Below are positions 8,183-16,138 of a stretch of DNA of 61,372 bases, piece after piece (positions within the stretch are counted from its first letter, which is position 1; each line of letters opens with the position of its first letter). The stretch lies in the NCBI GenBank assembly GCA_964648365.1, contig CAZYLK010000012.1, positions 1 to 61,372 on the forward strand. Direction: 5' to 3'. Below the pieces are notes generated by a model. The model saw nothing but the letters and a program-made list of their open reading frames with translations. It was not told the origin of the DNA and did not search any database. The DNA comes from SURF-32 sp964648365. Lineage in GTDB: Bacteria; Planctomycetota; Phycisphaerae; UBA1845. Position numbers and translations under genes: made by a program.

Positions 8183-9667
8183 TTAGAACTTGGGCCGAAA
8201 GAGCCAGTCGCGATGCGTAACATAGATAGCCTGCACTAGAATCCTACGCATCTCAGCGTCGCTGATTTCACCCCGTTGGAGGCTGACCCCGAGATGGTGC
8301 TTGATGAGCTTGGTATAGGCGTTCGTCATCCAAGCCGGGACCTTCGCGAACTTGTCGGCAATGTCGAGACCGACCGGAAAGCCGTATCGTGGAAGTAGGC
8401 GCGCGTAAATGCAGGCGCGAGACGCCGCATCGTCTATCTGCTGTTGGCCCAGTTTCTCGAAAACCTCTACCCGAATGGGCTCGGCCGTCTCGGAAACGTG
8501 GACATAGCAACCTTGAACCGCGGGAAAGCCATAGGCACCGCCCTGGAGGAACGAGAAGTCGACGGTCTCCGCGCGCGATTCGCCGGGCAACATGACTTCG
8601 CCCCTTCGTAGCCCTTCGTACTTCGCTACTTCCCATGGCTCAGATCGCTGGCCCGGACGAAGCAGCATCCCGATGATCAAGGCGTCAGTGTATCCCAGCT
8701 TGTCGAGCAGCGCGCGTTCATTCACCAGATCAGTACGGCCGTACATCCGGTTGAAGTAATGCTCGTTGCCCTTGGCGCGCAGTCCACGAAAGACGCGCGG
8801 GAGAAGCACTCGCTCGCTGAACTGACGCAGCTCACCTCGTTCCACGACACCCGCGATTATCGGTAGAGGCGTTCGCTGGGCGGCAACGCGTATGAGTCGC
8901 CGATACAGGAAGGCGATCCACGAGAGCGGCTCGAAGAGTTTGCGGCGCACCCACTCGTCTGGTGCGCCCGTGAGTCGGGGATAGATGTCCAGCTTCGCCT
9001 CTTGGAGGAATTCCGTTTTTAGACTGTGCGCGAGTTTCTCATCCGCCGCGTAACGCGCTAGGAAAAGGTCTATGTCACCCTCGGTGAACGGCGTGTGGCC
9101 GGCGTATTGGCCCATCATGTACACGAGGGGCCCGTGAAACATGAGAACTCGCAGATCAGGGGTCCGCTCAAGTGAGGCCAGCCCGCCCAGGAGTTCAGCG
9201 GTGATACGCACGATGTCGGTGAAGTCCTTTCGCTCCTTGCTTCCGCCAGTCAGGTCGCCAAGAATCACCGGGTAGTAGCCGAATTGCTCACGCTCGGTCA
9301 GCTCGCGTTCGCCGGTTCGCACACAGTAGGAGCCGACGCGCAAGAGGATGGGCACTTGGCTAGAGATTTCGACGTTGCCAACGCCGCCGTCGATGAATGT
9401 GACGACCTCTCCTCGGAGATCGGTCCAGGACGGTGTATCAGCGGCGTGAACAGTAAGTATCGGCTCAACACGGGATTGACTCGACTGAGCGTGTATCGCC
9501 GCGCGAAGATGCCCAATGAACTTCGTCGTGTTCTTGAAGTAGTTGTCGCGCAGGTTCTCCGCGACGGTGAGCGCATTCTCCGCCAGCTTCATGAGAAGGT
9601 GGGGCTGGCGCTGAAGATCCTCCAGAACCCCTTGCTCAGTGAGCCCTTTCTGACTCGTTGGCGCCAT
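8183..9667 (-). CDS. nurA: NurA-domain nuclease
   Basis: A 494-residue protein with a NurA nuclease fold. GEVVTFIDGGVGNVE places the conserved metal-binding Asp at residue 93. Later segments such as EGDIDLFLARYA, PLPIIAGVVERGELRQF, and RVEVFEKLG with the C-terminal YAVQ/YVTH region fit the family. NurA is a 5'-3' and single-strand endonuclease that works with HerA, encoded immediately downstream. I took the ATG at 9667, whose A is shared with the TGA stop of the upstream gene (TGATG), so translation is probably coupled. It is longer than archaeal NurA (roughly 300-450 residues), with an extended C-terminal part of unknown use. Confidence 0.85.
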   Translation of the reverse strand: MAPTSQKGLTEQGVLEDLQRQPHLLMKLAENALTVAENLRDNYFKNTTKFIGHLRAAIHAQSSQSRVEPILTVHAADTPSWTDLRGEVVTFIDGGVGNVEISSQVPILLRVGSYCVRTGERELTEREQFGYYPVILGDLTGGSKERKDFTDIVRITAELLGGLASLERTPDLRVLMFHGPLVYMMGQYAGHTPFTEGDIDLFLARYAADEKLAHSLKTEFLQEAKLDIYPRLTGAPDEWVRRKLFEPLSWIAFLYRRLIRVAAQRTPLPIIAGVVERGELRQFSERVLLPRVFRGLRAKGNEHYFNRMYGRTDLVNERALLDKLGYTDALIIGMLLRPGQRSEPWEVAKYEGLRRGEVMLPGESRAETVDFSFLQGGAYGFPAVQGCYVHVSETAEPIRVEVFEKLGQQQIDDAASRACIYARLLPRYGFPVGLDIADKFAKVPAWMTNAYTKLIKHHLGVSLQRGEISDAEMRRILVQAIYVTHRDWLFRPKF

Positions 9668-10464
9668 CAAGTGGTGTACCTCAGCGTGAGTCCCAACCGC
9701 GACAATGCTCTTACGGCATCTGCTGTGCGGAACCGCGCAACGGGCTTGGAAAACAGCAAGCCCGCTAGCCACTTTGGCGCAACGCGCCCGCGATCAACGG
9801 AAACATACCAAGTCTCGAATCGCCGTGCTCCGGCCGGGTCGTCGGCGAGAAATCGCCGGGCAATGTCGAGAATCTCGGCCGGGGTCTTTCGAACGGTCGT
9901 GCCCAGCAGCGTCGCCTCGCCAATGAACAACGGCATGGGTTTGCTGAGGCCGGCGCTGGGTACTGCTTCGTCCAGCCAGTGGCGCAGGCGCGAGGCCCGG
10001 CCGCCGATGCTGCCGTGAGCAATGGTGACAGTGGCGGAGTGAGCGTGGATGGCCAGCGGACCCGACAGCAGCGGCCAGTACGCGGCGCCGACAGAGACGA
10101 AGATGCGCGTATATCCGCCGTCGCCGAGAGTCTGTGCCAATTCGGCCTCAACCTGCCTTTGGAGGGTGGGCCGATCAGATCGGCGCAGAATACGATCGTA
10201 CAGAGGAATAAGCTGGTCGCCAGCGACAAGCCCGAAGCGCGCGGACAGTACGTGTACGCGCGGCTTGTAGTCGGGAAACTGCGCGTTATATCGGCGCACA
10301 ACGCGAAACGTGGGACCATCATAACGCTCAGTCGCAGGAAGCAATCGCTTATCGCGCCGCTTTCTTCGTCCGCAGCCTAGAATGACAAGAGACGCAGGCA
10401 CTGGGATGGCTAGCTCCGGTTTCGCCTGAGATCCGTAGACTCGGCACCGTATGGGCGACCTCAC
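9667..10464 (-). CDS. DUF6884-type protein, first gene of the HerA-NurA-DpdA island
   Basis: A 265-residue protein. Residues 25-85 match the DUF6884 pattern: VILGCGRRK (residues 27-35), RYDGPTFR (47-54), LSARFGLV (73-80) and PLYDRIL. This fold family is related to YaaA-like proteins and commonly accompanies DNA-modification or phage genes; its activity is not established. The C-terminal third (about 150-265) shows no domain I know. The start is uncertain: a GTG at 10464 is used here, and another GTG lies just before the conserved strand. The stop codon overlaps the nurA start by one base. It is followed in order by nurA, herA and the DpdA-like gene, and I infer that it acts with the deazaguanine-type enzyme. 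Confidence 0.7.
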   Translation of the reverse strand: MRSPIRCRVYGSQAKPELAIPVPASLVILGCGRRKRRDKRLLPATERYDGPTFRVVRRYNAQFPDYKPRVHVLSARFGLVAGDQLIPLYDRILRRSDRPTLQRQVEAELAQTLGDGGYTRIFVSVGAAYWPLLSGPLAIHAHSATVTIAHGSIGGRASRLRHWLDEAVPSAGLSKPMPLFIGEATLLGTTVRKTPAEILDIARRFLADDPAGARRFETWYVSVDRGRVAPKWLAGLLFSKPVARFRTADAVRALSRLGLTLRYTT

Positions 10465-10550
10465 TTCCCGTCAACCGCCATCCAGACGAAGAACTCAATA
10501 AGGCGACAACCAGAGGCTGGGTCCGGTGCGCCGATATTGCCATTCGCTAT

Positions 10551-12248
10551 TCAATGCAGCCTCCCCCCCCGATAGATCGCCCACGCCAGCCCGAGGCCGA
10601 GCAGTCCGGCGATCAGGTATCCGGCGATACCGAAGTATTGAATGTCGATGCCCAGCGGGGCAAGCTGCGTGTTGCTGCTGACCACGACGCTGCTGCCGAC
10701 GATGATGGCCGCGATCACCACGGAAAACGCCAGCCGATTGCTCGCCCGGTCCAGTTCGGAGGTCAGGTGGTCAAGGTTCTCGTGGCGCAGGCGGAACTGC
10801 CACGACCCGCTCGCCATCTGCGTCAGGATGCGCCGCATCTGTCGCGGCGCGTGGCGCAGCGTCGTCATCAGGTGCCAGACGCCGACGCCGCTGACGCGCA
10901 GCATCCGTCGCGGCGAGAACCGCTCTCGGATCATGCCGCGCAGCCGCGGCTGGAGCAGCGCCACCACGTTGAGACTCGGATCGAGATCTTCAATCACGCC
11001 CGAGATGGTGGCGAGCGTCTTGATCACCAGCACCAGTTCGCGCGGCAGCGTCACGTCGTAGCGGCGCATGACGTCGCTGAACTCTTCCAGCAGCACGCCC
11101 AGGTCGATCCGCTTCATGGGCAGGCCGTAGTACTTGTCCAACAGCGACCGCACGGCCCGCTCCACCTGCCCGCGGGGCGTGTCCTGCCCCAGCGCGCCCA
11201 TGTCGGCCAGCACGTCGACGACGACTTCCACCTCGCGGCGCACGCCGGCGTAGACGATGACCGCGAGCTGCGTCATCAGTTCTTCCGTGACCGTGGCGAC
11301 CTGACCGAAGTCGATCAGGCCGACGGAAGCAGGCGGCTCAACCAGGATGTTGCCCGGGTGGGGATCGGTCTGGAAAAAGCCCATCTCGAAGAACTGTTTG
11401 AAATAAGCGTCGGCGAGTCTATGGGCGATCTCGTGCGGGTTCAGCCCAGGCTCGTCGCGGGCGACGAGCGTGGCGACGTTCTCACCCGATAATGCATCGA
11501 GCGTAAGAACGCGCGAACTGGACAGATCCCAGTGGACGGACGGGATACGGATGTGCGGATCGCCGTCGAACGCCTCGTGGAAGCGCGCCGTCGCGGCCGC
11601 TTCGTTGACGAAGTCCAGCTCCCGCAGCAGCATCGTCTCGAACTCTTCGACCAGCGTGACGGGGTGGTAGATGCGAAGGTCGGGCAGATACCGCTCCAGC
11701 GACTCCGCCAGCCAGCGCATCAGGTGCATATCGAGCCGGACGGTGTCTTCGATGCCCGGGCGCAGCACCTTGACGATCAGGGCCTGCCCGTCCTGCGAGG
11801 TGGCCGCGTAGACCTGCCCGATGGAGCCGCTGGCGAGCGGCTCGCGCCTCAGCTCGGCGAAGCAGTCGGCAATCGTCGCCCCGAGGTCCGTCTCGATGAT
11901 CCGGATCGCCTCGTCGGTCGGGAAGGGGGGTACGTCGTCCTGGAGCGTGGCCAGCCCCGCCCGCACGTCCGCTGGAACCAGGTCGGGCCGGGTGGTGAGG
12001 GTCTGGGCCAGCTTGACGAAGGTCGGACCCAGGTCGGCGCAGACCTGCGCCAGGCGCTGGCCAATGGCCGATCCGCCATGGGGGACGACGCTCCGGGTGA
12101 CCTTCCGCATCAGCCAGACCGGGACGTAGCGGGTTAACTGGAGCTGCTGGACGACGTGCCCGAAGCCGTGCTGGGTGAGGACGGCCGCGATCTGGCGCAG
12201 CCGGTTGAGGCTGCGGACGCTGCGGCTGATCTGGAAGGGGCTGAGCAA
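10551..12248 (-). CDS. ABC1/ADCK (UbiB-like) atypical kinase
   Basis: A 565-residue ABC1-family protein. Landmarks are GPTFVKLAQTLTTRPDLVP (normally KxGQ), PLASGSIGQVYAA (A-rich loop, normally AAAS or ASAS), LIVKVLRPG (nucleotide-binding Lys), TDPHPGNILVE (catalytic Asp/Asn) and GLIDFGQV (metal Asp). Two transmembrane helices close the protein. Family members support ubiquinone or other isoprenoid-lipid metabolism at the membrane. The frame is open to 12776, but the extra N terminus is Pro/Arg-rich and overlaps the neighbour, so I used the TTG at 12248, which gives the family's usual length. That start is not certain. KxGQ is KLAQ here and the A-rich loop contains a Gly, both unusual. Confidence 0.85.
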   Translation of the reverse strand: MLSPFQISRSVRSLNRLRQIAAVLTQHGFGHVVQQLQLTRYVPVWLMRKVTRSVVPHGGSAIGQRLAQVCADLGPTFVKLAQTLTTRPDLVPADVRAGLATLQDDVPPFPTDEAIRIIETDLGATIADCFAELRREPLASGSIGQVYAATSQDGQALIVKVLRPGIEDTVRLDMHLMRWLAESLERYLPDLRIYHPVTLVEEFETMLLRELDFVNEAAATARFHEAFDGDPHIRIPSVHWDLSSSRVLTLDALSGENVATLVARDEPGLNPHEIAHRLADAYFKQFFEMGFFQTDPHPGNILVEPPASVGLIDFGQVATVTEELMTQLAVIVYAGVRREVEVVVDVLADMGALGQDTPRGQVERAVRSLLDKYYGLPMKRIDLGVLLEEFSDVMRRYDVTLPRELVLVIKTLATISGVIEDLDPSLNVVALLQPRLRGMIRERFSPRRMLRVSGVGVWHLMTTLRHAPRQMRRILTQMASGSWQFRLRHENLDHLTSELDRASNRLAFSVVIAAIIVGSSVVVSSNTQLAPLGIDIQYFGIAGYLIAGLLGLGLAWAIYRGGRLH

Positions 12249-12672
12249 GGTTCCGTAAGAGTGCAGGCGTGGGCCGGCGGCGTCAAACCGAGCCGGCGGT
12301 GCGACCGGCGGGGGCGCGGCGGCGCCAGCGGCCGGCAGCTCTCTGGTGCGGGCGGCGACAACCGCCGGGTCGGCCTTTTTTCGGGTGGTCGGTCGCCGTC
12401 CCGCCCGGCTTATCGGGTCGAGCCGACGAGGGCGCTTGAACAGGGAGGTCCGGGGAACTAGAATGGCTATCGCGGTTGGTTTCGGACTGTCCGGACCATC
12501 GCCGGCTGGCTGGTGGCGCGGCGCGCCACCTTGGAGGACGGCCGGCGGCGGCGGCGAGACGATGCAGGTCGTGTCGCTATGCACCCGCTTGGATTGTCGG
12601 ATCTGCTGGACCGTGTGGGATCCAGCCCTCAGTCGGCTGACGAGCCGAGTTGATTGGAGGTCGGAAGAAGCT

Positions 12673-13290
12673 ATGTTCAGGTCTACCCCTTTGGCTGCAT
12701 GCGCAGTGCTGGCGTGCGCGCTGAGTGCCCACGCCGGAATTGTCGTCTCACTGGTCGGCGACGGCGTCGACACCAACCGCCTGACGCCGGGACAGAACTT
12801 TGACGTTCTGGTGTCGCTTTCCGCCGAGCAAGGCGAGACGATCGACCACGTCCGCTTGATGCAGTTGGATCACGCGCTGACGTCGGGCTCGTCGGTCGAC
12901 GGCTACGCCTGGGAGATTCAGGGGATCGACGACGGTCTCTACTTCAAGGAGGTTTTTGAGAACCCCTATCCGTCGGTCGCCCGCGCGAACTACATCGCGT
13001 TTCAGCCCGAGCCCGGCTTCATCCTGAACCTGACGGATGAGCCCAGCCGGATCGGCCGGTACAACGTCACCTACAGCGTTCCCGGCTTCCTGAACCTGCT
13101 CGGCGATCCGAATCCGCCCAACGGCGACTCGTCGATCCAGTTCATGAGCGGCTTCGAAGGCAACGTCCGCACCTACAGCCAGCGCGAAGGCAACATCATC
13201 GGCGGCACGCTGCCGCTGGTGCCCGAGCCCGCGACGCTGGCGTTCGTGGCGCTGGGCGGCCTGGCGCTGCTGCGCCGCCGCGGTCGCTAG
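12673..13290 (+). CDS. Secreted PEP-CTERM protein
   Basis: A 205-residue exported protein. It has an N-terminal signal peptide (MFRSTPLAACAVLACALSAHA) and a C-terminal PEP-CTERM sorting tail: VPEPATLAFVALGGLALLRRRGR split as PEP motif, hydrophobic segment and basic end. The middle has no recognised catalytic motif and looks like a beta-rich, Asp-rich surface domain (cohesin-like folds are common in such proteins). PEP-CTERM proteins are processed by exosortase and displayed on the cell surface or in matrix. The ATG is preceded by GGAAGAAG about 5 nt upstream. It stands alone, transcribed away from the kinase gene. Confidence 0.85.
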   Translation: MFRSTPLAACAVLACALSAHAGIVVSLVGDGVDTNRLTPGQNFDVLVSLSAEQGETIDHVRLMQLDHALTSGSSVDGYAWEIQGIDDGLYFKEVFENPYPSVARANYIAFQPEPGFILNLTDEPSRIGRYNVTYSVPGFLNLLGDPNPPNGDSSIQFMSGFEGNVRTYSQREGNIIGGTLPLVPEPATLAFVALGGLALLRRRGR

Positions 13291-13383
13291 CCCGTTCCGG
13301 TCGGTTGCTTAAACCGCCTCCTGCTGCCTTGCGGCCGCGCTCAGACACTCCGCGCCCGCGCAGCGGATCGCATGAATAAAGTG

Positions 13384-13414
13384 GCAACGGACGCTCCCGA
13401 GGGGCGTCCGTTGC
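13384..13414. terminator. Bidirectional hairpin terminator
   Basis: A perfect 11-bp stem, GCAACGGACGC paired with GCGTCCGTTGC, encloses a loop that itself contains CCC-GA-GGG. It lies between the convergent ends of the PEP-CTERM gene and rsmJ and abuts the rsmJ stop codon. The T-rich side is weak on the + strand and better on the - strand. Confidence 0.65.
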
Positions 13415-14242
13415 TCATTGACGGAGGTAGACGTCGTACCGCGTCGTCTTGTCCGCGTGCGCCTGGTGGGGTCGCGCGGAGAGCGGCGGCGCGTGCGCCA
13501 TCCGTTTGACCACCACGCGCCGGGTCGCTGCCGCCACGGCCGCGTCGAACAGAGACTCAGCATCCTCGTCATCGCCGACGAGCGTGCGGATGACGCGCAT
13601 TTCCTTGCGGACGAGCGCCGCTTTCTTCCGGTGCGGGTACATCGGATCGACATACACGGCCTGGGGCCGCGAATCGGGCGGAAGCTTGCCCAGATAGGCG
13701 CGGGCGTCGTCACACTGCAGCGTCAAGCGCCGCGCCATAAGCCCGGCCAGGTCCGAATCCGCGGCGGCGAGCCGTGAAAGCCCGTCGCGGACCAGGGCGA
13801 CAAGAACCGGCGACCGTTCGATCGCGATCACGTTGAACCCGTGCAGGGCAAGCAGGAAGGCATCATGCGCCAGTCCGGCGGTGGCATCGACGACCTCCGT
13901 CACACCCAGGTGGATGCCCAGGGCCTTGTACATCAGGCCGAACCGATTGACGCGCCGCGCGTAACCGAGCGGTCCGCCGACGAAGTCTACAAAAACCGGC
14001 CCCGGCGCCCCGGGGCCGAAGCTTCGCAGTTCGAGCCGCTCGGCGGTGACGGTGAGCAGCAGTTTGCCCCCGGCTTCGACTCTGGCGTCCACGGCGTCGA
14101 CGATCGGGAGCGACAGTTCGGCGGACAACGCCGAAGCGCGACCGCGGGCCGCCGTCGTCGCCGAGGCGCACCAGACCGCAATCGCGGGCGGTTGGCACGT
14201 CGTCTCGGGGCCGCGGCGTTGCATGGGTCGGGTTTCCGGCAT
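13415..14242 (-). CDS. rsmJ: 16S rRNA (guanine-1516-N2) methyltransferase
   Basis: A 275-residue RsmJ-type methyltransferase acting on the small-subunit rRNA. Diagnostic elements are VDFVGGPLGYARRVNRFG, VTEVVDATAGLAHDAFLLALHGF (SAM site in the form DATAGxGxDAF), IERSPVLVALV, and YVDPMYPHRKK as the NPPY-like catalytic motif. The ATG at 14242 is used; a second in-frame ATG at 14224 is a possible alternative giving 269 residues. The gene is divergent from the cyclophilin gene across 48 bp, which must hold both promoters. In this sequence the DxxYP motif, normally DPMFP, is DPMYP. Confidence 0.87.
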   Translation of the reverse strand: MPETRPMQRRGPETTCQPPAIAVWCASATTAARGRASALSAELSLPIVDAVDARVEAGGKLLLTVTAERLELRSFGPGAPGPVFVDFVGGPLGYARRVNRFGLMYKALGIHLGVTEVVDATAGLAHDAFLLALHGFNVIAIERSPVLVALVRDGLSRLAAADSDLAGLMARRLTLQCDDARAYLGKLPPDSRPQAVYVDPMYPHRKKAALVRKEMRVIRTLVGDDEDAESLFDAAVAAATRRVVVKRMAHAPPLSARPHQAHADKTTRYDVYLRQ

Positions 14243-14290
14243 AGTCTCGCCGCCGGACTTCCCGACGACAGAACTGAAAAGGAGCATAGC

Positions 14291-14821
14291 ATGACATCCA
14301 GCGCCGGCGAGCTTTCCGCCACCATCAAGACCCGCCGCGGGACGATCGAACTCGAACTCTACGCGGACGACGCCCCGCTGACGGTCGCGAACTTCGTCAA
14401 CCTGGCGCGGCGCGGATACTACGACGGCATCACGTTTCACCGCGTCATCCCGGATTTCATGGTCCAGGGTGGCGACCCGACGGGCACAGGCTCGGGCGGT
14501 CCGGGCTACAAGTTCCAGGATGAATGCACGCCGAAGCGGCGGCACGACGGACCGGGCGTGCTCTCGATGGCCAACGCCGGACCCGGCACCAATGGCAGCC
14601 AGTTCTTCATCACCCACGTCGCGACGGACTGGCTGGACGGCAAGCACACGGTGTTCGGCCGGGTCACGTCCGGACAGGACGTGGTGGACGCCATCGCTCA
14701 GGGCGACAAGATGGAATCCGTGACGATCGGCGGCGACCCGGCCGCACTCCTGGAGCAGACAAAGGCGCAGGTCGACGCCTGGAGCAAGGTGCTCGACAAG
14801 AAGTACCCGGCAAAGGCGTAA
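14291..14821 (+). CDS. Cyclophilin-type peptidyl-prolyl cis-trans isomerase
   Basis: A 176-residue cytoplasmic cyclophilin with no signal peptide. Motifs are VANFVNLARRGYYDGITFHR, IPDFMVQGGDPTGTG, FQDE, LSMANAGPGTNGSQFFIT (active-site Phe and Gln), and HTVFGRV. It catalyses proline isomerisation in folding proteins. The C-terminal 30 residues extend past the core and may form a helix. The start at 14291 is set by an AAGGAG site 8 nt upstream. It ends 42 bp from the convergent lipoprotein gene. Confidence 0.95.
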   Translation: MTSSAGELSATIKTRRGTIELELYADDAPLTVANFVNLARRGYYDGITFHRVIPDFMVQGGDPTGTGSGGPGYKFQDECTPKRRHDGPGVLSMANAGPGTNGSQFFITHVATDWLDGKHTVFGRVTSGQDVVDAIAQGDKMESVTIGGDPAALLEQTKAQVDAWSKVLDKKYPAKA

Positions 14822-14863
14822 AGCGGCCGGACGGGAAGACCGACCGACGCGGCCACGTGCCGC

Positions 14864-16138
14864 TTACGGGCCGGCGTCTCGCTGACGATCCAGAATCGCC
14901 TCGACGAATGCCTCCCCGTACCGCGCCAGCCGGATGACGCCGCGCTTGCCGTCTTCGTCCCGGTCGGGGTTCAGGAAGCGCCAGACGACGTCGCCGTCCC
15001 GCGTGATTTCGACGCCGGCGCCGGAGTTGGAGAGCGCGACGAGCACGTTGCCGTTGGGTAGCATCTGGCTCGTCCCCCGGCTGGCGGTGAAGAAGTCCTC
15101 GGGCGGGTCGCCCCTGTATTCCCACACGATTTTCTTCGTCAGCGGATCGAGTTCGATCACGCGCGACCACTTGCGCCGCATCCCGTTGTCGAACAGCAGA
15201 ATGTTGCCATTGGCCAGCACGGAGGCTTCGTGCTGGCCTTCAACGTCGCCGCGGCCCCACGCCCACAGCAACTTGCCGCTGGTCCAGTTGAAAATGCCGA
15301 TCGTGTCCTGAAGGCGCGACGACACGATCACGTTGTCCAGCGCGTAAATCTCGTGCCGACCCACCAGTTCCGGGTGGCGCATCCATTCGACCGAGTTCGT
15401 GTGCAGCAGTTCGATCCGGCTCTTGTCTTCCTTGTTGAGTTTCCGTTGCGGCTCCCCCATCGTGAAGACGTCCGGATCGCTGGTGAACACGTCATAGAGC
15501 GACCGTTCGTCCACGAGTTCTCCCTCGGGCGTCAGGCGGATGACGTAGTTGTCGCGGATGTCCATTTCGTACCCGTCGATGGAGCGAAGGCGGTCATCGA
15601 CGGAGAGGATATGGCCGTCCGGCGTCACTTCGACGTCGTGGTGGACGCCGAGCGTCTTTTTCCACTTGATCGTGCCGTCCCAGGCCATGCGCATCAGGTA
15701 GCCGAACGAGTGAGGCGTGCTGTTTTCAACGCCCTTTTCCTTATCGCCCGCACCGACGATCAGTACATCGCCGTCGGGCTGCAACTCCGCCCGGATCCAT
15801 CGCTTGCTCGGCTCGAAGGACCATTCGTTGATGACGCGCCCGCGGGCGTCGATCAGGCGGGCCGTGTTGAAGGGAATGCTCACGTACAGCGTGTAGCCCG
15901 GCGACGATCGCCGTTCATCGAAGAGCACGACGCCATCCTCCTTCGCGTCCTCCGGATCCTCGTCGTCAACCGTGTCGATGTAGCCCAGGCCGCCGAGCAT
16001 GTCCTGCTCAGAGAAGCGCTGCTCGACAACCGGCTCGGCGTCGCGGGGCGGTTCGGGCGATTCTTCGCGGCGGCACCCGGAAGTACAGAGCAGGGCGAGC
16101 AGTATCCCGCAGGATACGACGTGGAAACGTCGGCTCAT
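14864..16138 (-). CDS. Arylsulfotransferase-like beta-propeller lipoprotein
   Basis: A 424-residue lipoprotein: signal peptide with lipobox LCTSGC, then an acidic linker and a propeller of the ASST type. Typical fragments are GHILSVDDR, LHTNSVEW, GQHEASVLANGNILLFDNG, VWEYRGDP and TSQMLPNGNVLVA. Arylsulfotransferases of this fold move sulfuryl groups between phenols, but PQQ-like relatives may only bind ligands; the catalytic His set (HHDVEV, HTNSVEW, QHEA) looks present. It follows the GT39-like gene with a four-base ATGA overlap, and that gene follows a double sulfatase, so the three probably form one envelope operon concerned with sulfated or glycosylated surface material. Confidence 0.78.
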   Translation of the reverse strand: MSRRFHVVSCGILLALLCTSGCRREESPEPPRDAEPVVEQRFSEQDMLGGLGYIDTVDDEDPEDAKEDGVVLFDERRSSPGYTLYVSIPFNTARLIDARGRVINEWSFEPSKRWIRAELQPDGDVLIVGAGDKEKGVENSTPHSFGYLMRMAWDGTIKWKKTLGVHHDVEVTPDGHILSVDDRLRSIDGYEMDIRDNYVIRLTPEGELVDERSLYDVFTSDPDVFTMGEPQRKLNKEDKSRIELLHTNSVEWMRHPELVGRHEIYALDNVIVSSRLQDTIGIFNWTSGKLLWAWGRGDVEGQHEASVLANGNILLFDNGMRRKWSRVIELDPLTKKIVWEYRGDPPEDFFTASRGTSQMLPNGNVLVALSNSGAGVEITRDGDVVWRFLNPDRDEDGKRGVIRLARYGEAFVEAILDRQRDAGP

